A stretch of DNA of 62,000 nt from positions 151,932 to 213,931 of the forward strand of contig NMRA01000494.1 in assembly GCA_002633005.1 (NCBI GenBank), read 5' to 3'. The stretch is from Phoronis australis (lineage: Eukaryota > Phoronida > Phoronidae). The position numbers and the translations under genes were made by a program. The notes under the pieces were generated by a model. The model searched no databases, was not told where the DNA came from, and was given only the letters and a program-made list of their open reading frames with translations. This document shows positions 10,091 to 22,500 of this stretch, in pieces (position 1 is the stretch's first letter; each line of letters opens with the position of its first letter).

Positions 10091-13000
10091 GTTTATACAG
10101 CACACATCACGAATTTTTGGCCGCCCGGTCGGAAATTGGTCGACGACTAGCCGTCGACCGGTCGTCTAATTTGCCGACCGGTCGGTTAAAAATTAGCCGA
10201 CCGCCAGCCGCCCGCAGTGCCGACTCATAAGGCGACTCCCCAGCCGACCCTTCAGCCCACCGGCCATCAGCCGACCAGCTGGTCGGCTGCTATTTTTAGG
10301 CTAGAGTAGCAGTTGCGTAATAGGTTGTCAGGCTGATACCACTTTGCGTGTCGATGCATATTCGTCTTAGCACAGGGTCAAATAAATTAACCTAGTTTTA
10401 CTGTCTCGGTTACATGAGTTCACGTCGGTTGTGTAATACCACTAATTCGAAGGTTGAAGGCAAGCGGTAATAGTAAACATTGGATTATGGACAATGCAAC
10501 AAGTTTTGGATGAAAAACGTGAAAGTTTTCTTTACATTTGATCTTTAATTTGACTCGTGACGTTAACAAGATGTATTAGATCGGTTGCTTCCCGGTCAAT
10601 ACAACGCTGTAGTCATTTTGTAAACGCAGCTATTTTAGCAGTCTTCGCCCGCAGTTGATTTCAAGTTGTTTGTGTAACGCCAAACTGCATCTTTTTGCGT
10701 TTTTTTAAGTTAGTCACCGGTCTCCTGTCACGCGCCCATGATGATGGATTAGTGAGTGAGTTCTTACACCGCGAAAAGCTCTCACTCCAGGGATTTTATT
10801 TTCATAGTATTGACCCTTGCAGTACAGACGCGAAATTCACGGTCCAGTATGCCCTAAACCCACGGACTTCGATGGCTCTAACTTCGAAATCATATTATGG
10901 TTACGATTTCCACGAACTAAGACGGTGACATCACCACTGTTGAGGCTACAGCAAAGTAGCCTTGCGCATTCCGTTTTCAGTGTATCGGTGACGTTAAAAT
11001 CTGGGCTAGCAGTTACATGTATACACGTAGTCCCCTATCAGTTGGTCGTTCACGTTGTTCCAAAAATAAATAGTTTCTGTCAACAACATATTGACAAATT
11101 ATGCAAAATAAAACAATTGTGAACGGCAAGATGTGAATACGTGGTGAAGAGGTATTTGTCTCTACGCGGCATATGTGCGTGAAACTTTGGTAAAGCGATT
11201 GCGATGGCAAAAAATGATAGAAAATACACAAAGGTGCACTTTTGAGAAGCAAAGCGTCTGGTGATCTTGATAGCGTACATGTATGATCTGGCCACCTCAG
11301 GTAGTAAGTGACGCTGAATGAGAAGTGGTAACTACATGTTTGGCGCGAAAATAAAAAATCATGCTTGTATTGCCAGCCACCCCCCTCCCCGAATTTTGCA
11401 CATTCTAATGAGTCACCACTCGAGATTTGGTTCCGTTTCAGTCCTAAAATCGCATAATAATTCTGTGCTCAGCTGTAAGAAAAAATACAATTTTTTGAAA
11501 CGGTGCTCAGTCTTAATAAAGTTTCCAGCATGAGAGCGCTTTGATCAGAAATGCCAAGCACACGCAGAGTTGTAAGACAGAGACGTTGGCGTTTCCGTAT
11601 GTCCACAAAAGTGCTTTGAGCAGTGTGTACAAATTTGTTCATTTCGCTTTTCTGCACTGACGACTATGATCAACACGGTGTTTTAACTACACTTTTGAGT
11701 GCATTTTCAAAAATAAATGTTTGGTTGGTGAATTCAGCGAGTCGGTGCCCACGGGCAGGAAAACGTATCTGCGTAAATAAAGAGTTGCGTTTTCAAAACA
11801 TTCAGAGCATGAGCTCAAGGACTACCTGAGACAGAAAATAAAACCGATTACCAAACAGAAACTTGTCCAATGAATATATAGCTCTTGGAAAACTGTTACC
11901 CCGAAGAAATGTGCAAAATACGAACGTCGTTTACGAAAGATTGTACCAGAAGTGATTCGTTGCAGTGGAGCCGCACGGGATAGTAAAAACACTGTGCTGT
12001 GCACTAGTTACCTGAATGGAAAGCTGAAGCGGAAAAATCCAGAACACACATTTTCTATTCAGGAATTGAAATCTCTGTAGAATCAAAAACAATTGGCAAC
12101 CAGGATTTATTGCGTTAGAAAACTTATCACGCCCGGAGAGAATTGTTTTCATGCCCGGAGACTACGTGATCACCCATTATGCAATGATGACAATCCAGTG
12201 TGTACCTATACATTGGCATCTATTGTAAAACGTGGATTAGACGAAAGAAATTCAACCGCATTTCGAAGATAATATATCTGTTGTCGGCGAGAGGTTGAAT
12301 ATATAGCCCTTGTTTAGTATAGTACGGACAGTATCACTTTGAAAGATCAATGCTTGGGGATGGTGACGTGGTGTTCTGGCGTGAAAGTTACTGACATGGT
12401 AAGTTTTTGAACCTGACTTATTAAATTTTCAGTTCGGTCGTATTTTATTTTGATCCTGAAGTGAAGAATTTTTGGTCCTCACTTGATAAATTATAGGTGC
12501 TGATGTGATAAATTTTCAGTCTTGACGTGGTGAATTTGGTCTTTATTTGCTCTTTGGTCTTCTGTGTGAAAACAATCTCAATGTATTGGATTGTTTTAAT
12601 TCCTGCTTAAGTAAAATGTCTGGTTTTGAGATATTTATTTTTGGTCCTGGAGAGTTTGCATGTTTTGCTTGGTTTTAATCATGCATAGAAAAGATATGTC
12701 GTTAAATGTTTCAAATTAGGCCTCCCATAAATGGGGGGAGAGCAGGTTGTGTAGCATCGTACTATGTAACTTCTAATATAAATCTAGGTGTTCGTGATTT
12801 AGTAATACTATGAAAAATGAGTAGTTTTGACTATGAAAAATGAGTAGTTGAGGCTTCTTTTGAAATACTGTATCCTTTGTATATGCCTGGTGTACAAGGC
12901 TCAGTGTGATATTATCTAAGCTTTATTATCCTCTATTGCTTAACAACTATATATCTTCATTCATGCCTGTAAAAGAGGTACTCCCAGGATCATCAAGCAT

Positions 13001-15257
13001 GTGTATGTTTTTATTCTAATGAGGCGTGCTTCGAATGTACAATTAGTAATTATACTTTTGCAGTGGTTCATAACAAACGGATTCATTAAACCCAGTAAAT
13101 ATTTTTGCAACTGCTGACTCTGCATATCAGACGTGCATATTGCATCATACCTCATCAGAGTAAAACTTGTTATCAATCATAGTAGAAAAAAATATTTTTA
13201 TCATTGCCACAAGACGTTAACAAACGCAGTGAGCGTCTGTAACTGTTGTGTCTAGATTGCTGATGAACTAAAGTCGGTCTACATGTATTTCCATTTTTAT
13301 ATCACTGATTCATGCCAAAGGTTTGAAATTGCGCCCCCTTAAGAATTTTGACTTGACCTTGTGTTCATTAGAATCCGAGGCAATAAACTAATAGAAGTTG
13401 TTTTTTAACCAGTGTAATATAGCTGAAAATTGTGTGCGTTTTCGTTTGCGAGAGTGTTCTTTTTGAAACAATGGGTTAATCATTTTTACGCTCTACATGA
13501 AAACACAGATTACTTTTTTAGCATTACATGTACCAGGTTACCCCAAAAATATTATTTTACAAGTTTTACCCCGTTAAGTATACGCAAAACACCAAGTATT
13601 GTGTTCTTACGCCAAAGGGCTCGGAAGGCTCTAGCCTTGGTGCGAAGCTGTTTACTAAATTATATATACAAATTTGTGCCATTGTGGGTAAAAACTGATC
13701 GAATAAAATCTTCCTAGAGTAATCTAAATTATTTACCAGCGTTGCAAAAAATGTTTTTTTTACAATTATTCTGCTGCTAAGGTTACGGTGTGATCTTATG
13801 CGCCGACTTTCGACCCAATGAAATATTGCGTCAACTTTTAGCTAGTTTCTTTTTCCCAGATTCTTCAATCAAACGTTCTCCAAAGAGGTTGCGTAAACGT
13901 CACAACAAATGATCAGAATTGGTTTCACTTCACTATATGTTTTTGGAATTTTGATATCAGTGAACCGAATTTTAGAACAAATTTTGCTGAGATGTTGTCA
14001 TCATCTAATTTGAGATGTTGAAAACATTTTGGAAGTGGTGCGTGTCACGAATGAATTTTTTCTTAACGACGGCATACGTTTTTTCGTTAAAAAGGCAGAG
14101 AATCACGCAGGAAGATGACGTCGGATGTTTTTCGCTTAAACGGCCGTAACGGGCAACTTGAATGCCAATTGACTTCTAGATTTTGCATCCACATCCGCCG
14201 GTCTTGAGCTCATATCGATACAAGCTTTTCGACGAGGTGACAAGCGTAACTATCTGGGCTGTGTGAAGTTTCGAGGTCTGTTTGATCTCAATAAGCAGTG
14301 GCACCTTGCTGTATTTTGAAAATAGTCTTTATACAACTAGCTGGCTAGATAGGAATGCTGTGGTTTCGAAAAGATTTTTTACAGCGAAAGTGACAACAAT
14401 TTCAGAATGATGATGGATGACACTATAAACCGATCACAGTCTTCCGTTTTCATGCGCCCATGATTTACATGTAATATCGGCGTTATGTTCACACCATTGT
14501 TTATATTGTTCCTAAAATAAACTTTGGTTCTATTGCTGTACCAACATATTAAGAAATTATAGAGAAATAAGCAATAATTATCTGTGGTAAATCGCAATAT
14601 ACAGAGTGATGAAGTGATCATCAAGAGCAATAACGGATGAGCGCAAATGCGTGATGCTTGTTGAGCATTCCGCTGCATGAAAACACTTGAGGTAGTAAAA
14701 TATCCAGTGTTGTATTCTGATTTTTATGCAGATTTGCTGTACTAAATTTCAAAGTTCGTGCTTGTTTTTATGCATAGAATACTGTATAAAAGTCTCATTT
14801 CTAAAGTTAGAAATTATGCTTCCACGATATCACTTAACGTTTGATTTTACAACGCCGTCATTAATTCAACATAACGTTTGAGGCTGGTGTAATGTAACGC
14901 ACTTCGTATTTGTAGATTGATTCGATTTTACCTCCTTTCAATAGTGCAACAAAAGTTGATAAACCGATGTCAAGACCGGAGATGCCTCTGGTGAACGAAC
15001 AGCGAACAGTTAAATGTTTGTTTGGCCAAAGTTCACCCGCTAAGTCATAAAATGGTAATTGCCGACCAAGGACACGCTTAATCCGAATTGGTCGTCTACG
15101 CTAGGCGACCACTTAGCCGACCCAAGTGCCGACCACAGAGGAGACTCAGCAGACGGCTCCTAGCCGACCGTTGTTGGTCGGCTGCTTGTCGGCTAGACGA
15201 CCGGTCGTCGACCAATTTCCGACCGGGCGGACAAAAATTCGTGATGTGCACTGTATA
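10091..15257 (+). mobile_element. DNA transposon copy 3 (both ends present, ~5.2 kb)
   Basis: The left end is TACAGCACACATCACGAATT and the right end, read in reverse, is TACAGTGCACATCACGAATT. Both are followed inward by the GGTCGGC palindrome cluster, so this is the only copy with two visible termini. A TA dinucleotide flanks each side. The interior has no frame long enough for a transposase; the longest are under about 105 codons and overlap on both strands. It is either a non-autonomous element or an old, decayed one. It lies wholly in the 9.2-kb kinase intron. The part 10091-13690 pairs with 1-3560 as an inverted repeat. Confidence 0.75.
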
Positions 15258-15372
15258 CATCTACTACAAGGTATGACACTCGGGACTAGAGAGTCTACGA
15301 GTGCTTCACTTCAGTACATGTAGTCCATATCAAACACACAAATAAAAAAAACTTCCACAAAACAGGATTCAA

Positions 15373-15799
15373 CCAACCATGAGCAAATGTTTTTCATGAA
15401 ATCCAATTTAATGGGTCCTCCTCTAGCGTGTTTGCAACAAATTTGCAGTCAAATCACAAAAATCTTCCAAAAAGCCGATGCGCACTAGCTCCCCTGTCCC
15501 ACGGAAATTGCCCGGTTTTTCAGGGAAGGTCACGGTGTCGATAATTCCACACTTAGCGAGACCATTCCGTAACTTTCCGTAATGAACCGGCAATTGCCGT
15601 CCATCCGTAACTCATCGGATAATTCCGTACCGTCTTTGACCTTGAATCGAATAGCGCGGGACAGGGGAGTTGGTATATGTACATATCCTATGCTTGGGAA
15701 GATTTGTTGCGTTTGACTTCAAATTTGTCGCAAACACGTTGGAGGGGGACACCGTGGATTGTATTGGAAGAAAGAACAATTGCTCATGATTTGTTGAAC
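15373..15799. mobile_element. Fold-back MITE-like element, ~430 bp
   Basis: Positions 15373-15500 and 15655-15799 are imperfect inverted repeats sharing blocks such as AGCAA(A/T)TGTT, CGTGTTTGC and CTCCCCTGTCCC. The core of about 150 bases is different. No coding capacity. This is the structure of a small non-autonomous DNA transposon; its ends are approximate. Confidence 0.65.
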
Positions 15800-16049
15800 G
15801 CCAGCTTTTTGTTGATGTATTTAGTTTTATGGTCGATACGGACGGCTGAAATGAAACGCCAGTGGAATTTTTAGTCCAGAGTTTCATATCTTGTAGTATT
15901 AAAGTGTATTGGGTACGATCGATTGGTGTACATAAAGTAATATCCCGCTCGACATTATTCCGAGCAACGATCTCGACCTTGGGTCTCCGTAGATGATGTC
16001 TCGTGGGCTATTACTTCAGTCACCTTACTCTCTGTACGTTCTGTGTAAA

Positions 16050-16078
16050 TATATAAGTATATATACATATACATATAC

Positions 16079-16128
<50 letters not shown>
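16050..16128. repeat. (ACATAT)n/(AT)n microsatellite
   Basis: Four ACATAT-type units grade into an uninterrupted (AT)n tract of over 40 bases ending before GCCATCGC. It lies about 140 bases 3' (in transcript sense) of the kinase exon at 16268-16387. Confidence 0.95.
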
Positions 16129-16131
<3 letters not shown>

Positions 16132-16267
16132 ATCGCTCCGTACACACAACCAAACATACCGATGAAGTTACGGATTCAGTAGCTAAAACCAACTCTTCCT
16201 AATTTTGCTGCTGGCATTTTACCTTAACTCAAAATCATTGGTCTAATTTTATAACTCAGTTCATTAC

Positions 16268-16387
16268 CTTGGCTTTAAATCTGTCATCAATTAAGACATT
16301 GCCCAGTTTTAGATCGGCATGGACAATACTCGGTTTATTGCTGTGCAGGAAGGCCATACCTTCACATATATCTTTCATCATGTCAAC
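16268..16387 (-). CDS. RIPK-like kinase, catalytic-loop exon
   Basis: The exon has exactly 40 codons, phase 0 at both ends, between TGTGTTGCAG and a GTAATG donor. It encodes VDMMKDICEGMAFLH, then the catalytic loop S-I-V-H-A-D-L-K-L-G-N-V-L-I. The catalytic aspartate, the lysine two residues later and the asparagine are all present. The usual arginine of HRD is replaced by alanine (RIPK1 has lysine there), so this is a non-RD kinase. Such kinases usually act in innate immune or stress signalling and are not controlled by the standard activation-loop switch; that is family knowledge, not shown here. Confidence 0.92.
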
Positions 16388-16426
16388 CTGCAACACAGCC
16401 AACACACTATTAATTAACATTGCTCT

Positions 16427-16702
16427 ATGGTAGTTCGACAGCAAACTGGATTTGGTGACTTTGTGAAATACTCACGAAGCCTTGACGTTGACATCATCGA
16501 TGAAAATGGTGCTGCTGTAGATCTACTGGATTTAAAAAAACGCACCATCCAGTCTCTAACTGAATTCCTCCAATTGCATGAAGCAGTACCTATTACAGAC
16601 TCAACTAAGTTGTGTAAATCTTTGGCGAATTTGTTCCATTCAGCACTCGCATATGTAACATTTTTATCATTCTATATTCAGTTTGAGCTCGTCCTTGACT
16701 AA
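16427..16702 (+). other. Unassigned 91-codon open frame inside kinase intron
   Basis: This plus-strand frame opens just upstream of the kinase exon at 16268-16387, on the opposite strand. Its composition looks protein-like (DFVKYSRSLDVDIIDENG, then a Leu/Lys-rich segment), unlike the nearby AT-rich intron frames. I recognise no family. It could be a scrap of a retroelement or chance. Confidence 0.2.
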
Positions 16703-16989
16703 CGATGTTTTCTGAGGATACAAATAAAATTGGGTCCTTACTTCATTCAAACTAGTAATGTACTTGGTCTTTATATTGGGAGCTTTGCTTGAAAACATTA
16801 CAAACCATTTTCAGTAATACTGAGATTCGACTCTAAAACTCTTGATTTGTAACAAAACTAAAAATTAGCTAAGTAACGATACTCAAACGCACCTTGCAAT
16901 TATCCATATCGGATATGGAGATAAATCTTAACATGAAATCGTAGTAAAATTCCAACATGCGCAAGTTCACGTACTGATAGACTTAGAAT

Positions 16990-17680
16990 CCTATTTCAAG
17001 TGCCAGGTTCAGGCGGAGGGTCTTTGTTTTCAACTCCACGTTGTCGGTTCCGTTCCCGATGTAGCTGACATGTCTAAAGTCCGGGAACTGTACTTCCCGT
17101 TGAGCCTTAGCCTCTTAGGAGTACTTCACGTCGCGGTGCTTTTCTTGATTCGTTGTCGTCATACCATACGCACTGTTACTTACACGTATAAGGTTCATCG
17201 TCTGCGATAACATACCTTTGTTTTTGTCTTTGTCACCTTCCCGCCTAGTGTTGCTGATGCCCTCACCCAAACGCTCCAAACATTTTACTGTAGCGCATTC
17301 TACGTTTACTATCTCCAGGCACAATCCAAGCAAAATTTTAGAAGCGGGGTTGCCAACACATTTGTTTCACCGAAGAAATTTCCCATCAGAGATGGTCGTG
17401 GTAGGTTCATTCTTTTTGTTTCTCTCAGTGTACACCAGCATAGAGTCTCCTATTTCGTCTCTGCTAATGCTGCAGTCTTCAATCAACTGTAGGTTGCATT
17501 TCTGACAAGCGCTCTCTCAGATGCCTCGGGACGTCGGTGTCACAATCCACAACCCGAACTAAGCACGGTCTAGAAGAAATGTCTTTACGTGTTTTCTCGT
17601 CCAGCTGTAGAAATGTTCCATAGGTATCTTTTATCTTGAGAGAAAAAAAACGTAGGGGGTCGCTTTCAGTTTCAAATCCT
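16990..17680 (-). pseudogene. Decayed coding-like stretch of unknown origin
   Basis: Several minus-strand segments read like protein but sit in different frames. About 17530-17660 gives TYGTFLQLDEKTRKDISSRP followed by a segment containing DCDTDVPRHLRERL. About 17380-17510 gives CNLQLIEDCSISRDEIGDSM. About 16990-17110 gives a stretch with EVQFPDFRHVSYIGNGTDN. Frameshifts and stops separate them and no intron borders fit. It may be a dead retrocopy or the coding part of an old mobile element. No family recognised. Confidence 0.3.
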
Positions 17681-18464
17681 CAAATTGCCACTCCGAGATC
17701 AGATATTAATCGAAGGCTCGATCGAGGATAAAGCCTTTAATCTTTCTAGTATTTCCCATAAACTCACTCATGTCCACGTTTCGAGTTTCGTTCCTCGCCC
17801 TCGGAGTTCCGTTTTCTGTTCTCGTGAGACATCAGTCGTGGACTTGCCAGTAACATTCTGGAATTGCAACTTACCTTGTGTCACTGACTGCAACGTTTTT
17901 CAGCCCAGCGGTGGATTATGGGGGATCCAAGGTGGCCAAGGCCACTCTTAAAATTCTCCGAGACACCATTTGGAAGTTCGGGGGTACGCATTGCTGACTA
18001 GCATATGCGCGCAACCAGGAGGCTCGGGGTGCGAATGCACAACGCGTAAACCTTGAACAAACTCATTTGCCGTGTTTTTGTAGCAAGATCTGCAAACCCA
18101 AAATATCGAGTCCCCCGCATACCTACATGTACGTTTTAGGCTGGACTCGCACTTGTGGCGAAATTCTGGTTATTCCTGTTCTCGCACTAAAAGTCCTTAA
18201 AATAAAGTTGCACATTTGTGACGTCTTTGTCACCTCTTTCCAGTAGGAAGGTGATGTCAGTTCCGGTGGCACACATCACGCGTGATCTTTGAATTTTCAA
18301 ATTTGAACTTTGACCGAGGAGCCACACAACCGGGGCGGCTAAACAACTTAATAGTCTATTTGCAGCATTCGCGAATTATGACAGTGACTGAGATAACAAG
18401 TTGATAGAAAAAAGAAAACTGTGAACGAGTCGACGTATGTTCTTGTAGATAATGACTAACTTAC

Positions 18465-18660
18465 CTGTATGCTGATGGGTATGTGTTTTCCGTTCATCTT
18501 TGTTTGGGTCATTAAATCCGAAAGGGATCCATTTTTCATCAGTTCTAGTACGAGCCCACACACGTCCTCCAAAATGATGCCATAGATCTTGACAATGGTC
18601 GGATTCTCTATTTTGCACATTATTTGTGCCTCCTTACAGGTCAAGATCTCATGCCTCTGA
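18465..18660 (-). CDS. RIPK-like kinase, N-lobe exon 2 (alpha-C to hinge)
   Basis: The 196-base exon starts after TATGCGTTTCAG with one base that completes the serine codon begun in exon 1 (AG+T), then has 65 codons, ending at a perfect GTAAGT donor in phase 0. It contains the alpha-C segment CKEAQIMCKIENP with the glutamate that salt-bridges the VAVK lysine. Then come beta-4/5 (TIVKIYGIILEDVCGLVLEL) and the hinge region MKNGSLSDLM. The layout follows RIPK1-type kinases closely. The intron before it is 6.8 kb and carries a large tandem repeat array. Confidence 0.9.
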
Positions 18661-19149
18661 CTGAAACGCATATGAGTTTGCTTACGTTGATGTTCAAGTA
18701 GACTCGCAAAAACATCATGGTATTAACAACTAAACATTCGACTAAATCAAACTGGTGTTAACAGGAAAGATGCCATGACAACCCGTTCCGTCAAAGAATC
18801 AAAGTTCAATGTACACCACCCACCTTGCCCTATAAAAATGTTTTTAAGTTCTTCAGGCAATATGTGGTTTCTGAGCTCTGAAACCACGCAAAATGACTCG
18901 CCGTGACAAGTCAACTTACTTTCCAAGTCCAAAGATTTCAAGTGTTTGGCTTAATATTGGCAAAAGGATAGCCCTAGACGATTTCTTATTCAAACCTGCA
19001 CCGGACCATGGCCCATCAAAATTTCCTGGTCCTCATAAAGCGCAAAAGGTTCTTAAACGAGAACCTTTCTGCGCGTTGAAAAAAGCTTATTCTGCGCGCA
19101 CTCCTGCGTCATGTGCAGGTTGGGGCGATCTTTTATTGGAACAGGGGTG

Positions 19150-19232
19150 CTACTGATGTTGCTGTTATTGCTGGTGCTGCTGCTGTTGTTGCTCTTGCTG
19201 TCTCCGCTAGCGGTGGTGCTGCTGCTGAATAC
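19150..19232. repeat. CTG/GCT-rich triplet tract
   Basis: An imperfect run of TGCTG/TTGCTG triplets, e.g. around 19164-19200. On the plus strand it would encode a poly-leucine run, but no gene model supports translation. Confidence 0.8.
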
Positions 19233-19502
19233 TGGGACCGTGTGGTTTAAACAAAACCTGCTAGAAATATTTCAGACGTCCAATATTTCCACCAATGCCA
19301 CTACGAGAACCCCGTTAATAGAAACTCCCAAATTTATCATCCAAGCGTTGGTCTACTGTAGGTTTTGCTCTGCATTACCCATCAAATAATCGGATTCGAA
19401 TGATTATTTCACGCGGTCAAAGGAAAACCCTTGATTTCGGAAATCATTAGAACTTGACAACATAGTGACTGCTAGATTGTTTTGTTGGTGGGTACTAAAC
19501 TT

Positions 19503-22500
19503 GAACACTAGAAAGATTATTGTCACGGCGTGACAATAATGCAGTCTGCGCGTGTGTATTAAACGAATTGTTATGGGAAGTTACTGACAGCAACCCGTTA
19601 ACCAATTTGAAAAGGAATTCGTTAAAAATGTAGGAAAAATAACATGTTAATATTTTGATGACCTTTCCACTAATTGACCTATTTCTTTGCATTATGAGCC
19701 CGGATGAGGGAATAATTGCAAACTCGATTAAAAGTGAGGTTAATGCTAAGAATCACAGATGTTTTACTTAAAGCACTTTAGAATACAACATGAATGAATT
19801 TGTCAAACTTTCAGAAGAAAACATGGACCTAAAGACCCCATTGCTGCACCAAATGACCTGATAATTCTGAATTCAAACTCAATCACATTTACTAAACAGT
19901 TATGTAATTTTGAAGTATCTAGCTCAAAATTTTAGTTTGTACTCAATTACCTGTGACCTTTTTTCTGATTGGTTAGGCCTATTGCATGTAGGTTTACACC
20001 AATGTGGCGGAATTGAAGAGAATTCCTTGAAAATGTAGAAGAAATAAAATTTTCAAAAGTAGATGACCCTTGCACTAGTTGAACCTATCCAGTGCATTAC
20101 AAGCCCTTTTAGTAGAACACTAGCAATGTCCATTGAAAGTATATTTGATGCTGAGAATCACAGTTGTCTAACACTTGACATATCAGATTACTTGGTGAAT
20201 GAATAGGTCAAATTTTCAGATGAAAAATGCACCTAATGACCCCGTGTTTGCACTAAATGACCTGAAACGTTGGATTCCAAAATGAATTACCTGTGGCAAT
20301 CAGACCTGTAAATTTGAAGTGTCTAGCTCAAAATTTTAGTGTGCACCTAATGACCTTTGACCTATTTCATCTGATTGGATGTCCCGATTACTTAGAAAAC
20401 TAATTTTATAAATTGCCTTATTGACTTATACTTGTGGACCGAATTAAAAAATAATAGCTTTAAAATGAAGAAGGAGTAGCATTTTGAAAATTACTTTTGC
20501 ACCAAATGACCTCTTACGGTGCAATATGGAATATGATTATATAACGAATCAAAATTTATGTACTGCCAAAAATCACATGTAGAATTTCAAGAACATACTT
20601 GCACCCAGTTTGGAGTTTTTAAGCCTCAAAGTTGGTCGGAAAAAAATTAAGAAGAAGTACTAGAAAGATTATTGTCACGGCGTGCGTATTACTGGAATTG
20701 TTGTGGGAAGTTACTGACAGCAACCCGTTTACCAATATGAAAAGGAATTCTTTAAAATTGTAGGAGAAATTAAATATTAATTTTTTGATGACCTTTCCAC
20801 TAATTGACCTCTTCATGTACATTACGAGCCCCGATGAGGGAGTAATTGTTAACTGGATTAAAAGTGTAGTTAATGCTAAAAATCACAGATATTTCACTTG
20901 AAGCACTTCAGAATACAAGATGAATGAAGTGGTCAAATTTTCAGAAGAAAAATGCACCTAACAACTCCATGGTTGCATCAAATGACCTGAAAATTTAGAA
21001 TTCATACTCTCTAGCTCAAAATTTTAGTTTGCACTCAATGATCTTTGACCTATTTTTCTGATTGGTTAGGCCTATTGCGAAGTAAAGTAGGGTATTCAAT
21101 TGGCATGTTGACTTACAACAGTGTGCTGAAATTGAAAAGAATTCCTTGAAAAACGTAAGAGATATAACATTTTGAACGTTACATGACCTTTGTAATAACT
21201 GACCTTATCCGGTGCATTTTAAGCATCTTGAGGAGAATTATTGCAACGCCCATGGAAAATGTGTTTAACGCTGAGAATCACAGTTGTCTAACGGTTGACA
21301 CATCAGAATACTTGTTGATTGAAAATGTCAAATTTTCAGAAGAAAATGCACCTAATAACCCCATGTTTGCATTAAATGACATTAAACTTTGGATTCCGAT
21401 TTTATTTACCTGTGCCAATCAGACCTGTAAATTTGAAGTGTCTAGCTTAAAGTTTTACTTTGCACCTAATGACTTTTGACCTATTTCCCCTGATTGGATG
21501 ACCCGATTACTTAGAAAAGTAATTCTTAAATTGTCACGTTGACATACATGTATACGTGTGCAATGAATTTGAAAAAGATACCTTTTAAACTGAAGGAGTA
21601 GCATTTTGAAAATTATATGTCCTTTGCACCAAACGACCTCTTCCGGTGCAATATGGAATATGATCATATAACCAATCAAAATTTATATACTGTCAAAAGT
21701 CATATGCTGGATTTAAAGACTGTACCTGCACCCAATTTGGAGTTATTAAGCCTCAAAGTTGGTCGGAAGAAGAATAAGAAGAACTAGAAAGATCATTGTC
21801 CCGGCGTGACAATAACGGACTCTGAGCGTGCGTATTACTGTCATTATTATGGGAAGTTACTGACAGCAACCCTTTTACCAATATGAAAAGGAATTCTTTA
21901 AAATCGTAGGAGAAATTACATATTAAGTTTTTGATGACCTTTCCACTAATTGACCTCTTCCGCTGCAATATGAACCCCGATGACGGAGTTATTGTTAACT
22001 CGATTAAAAGTGTGCTTAATGCTAATAATGACAGATGTTTTACTTTAAGCACTTCAGAATACAAGATGAATGAAGTGGTCAAACGTTCCGAAGAAAAATG
22101 CACCTAATGACCCCAGGGGTGAACCAAATGACCTAAAAATTTAGAAATCAAACTCAATCGCACAGACAGGTACGTAATTCTGAAGTGTCTAGCTCAAAAT
22201 TTTAGTTTGCATTCAATGACCTTTGACCAATTTTTTTGATCGGTTAGGCCAATTGCGAACTAAAGTAGGGTATTCAGTTGGCATGTTGACTTACACCAGT
22301 GTGCTGAAATTGAAAAGAATTCCTTGGAAACGTAAGAGATATAACGTTTTGAGCGTTACATGACCTTTGCACTAATTGACGTTACCCGGTGCATTTTAAG
22401 CATCTTTAGGAGAATTATTGCAAAGCACATGGAAAATGTGTTTAACGCTGAGAATCACAGTTGTCTAACGGGTAACACATCAGAATACTTGTTGATTGAA

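Noticed and set aside
19150-19232. Poly-leucine signal peptide or membrane gene
   Set aside because: It is a CTG-type triplet tract on the plus strand within a repeat-rich intron, with no splice or domain support.
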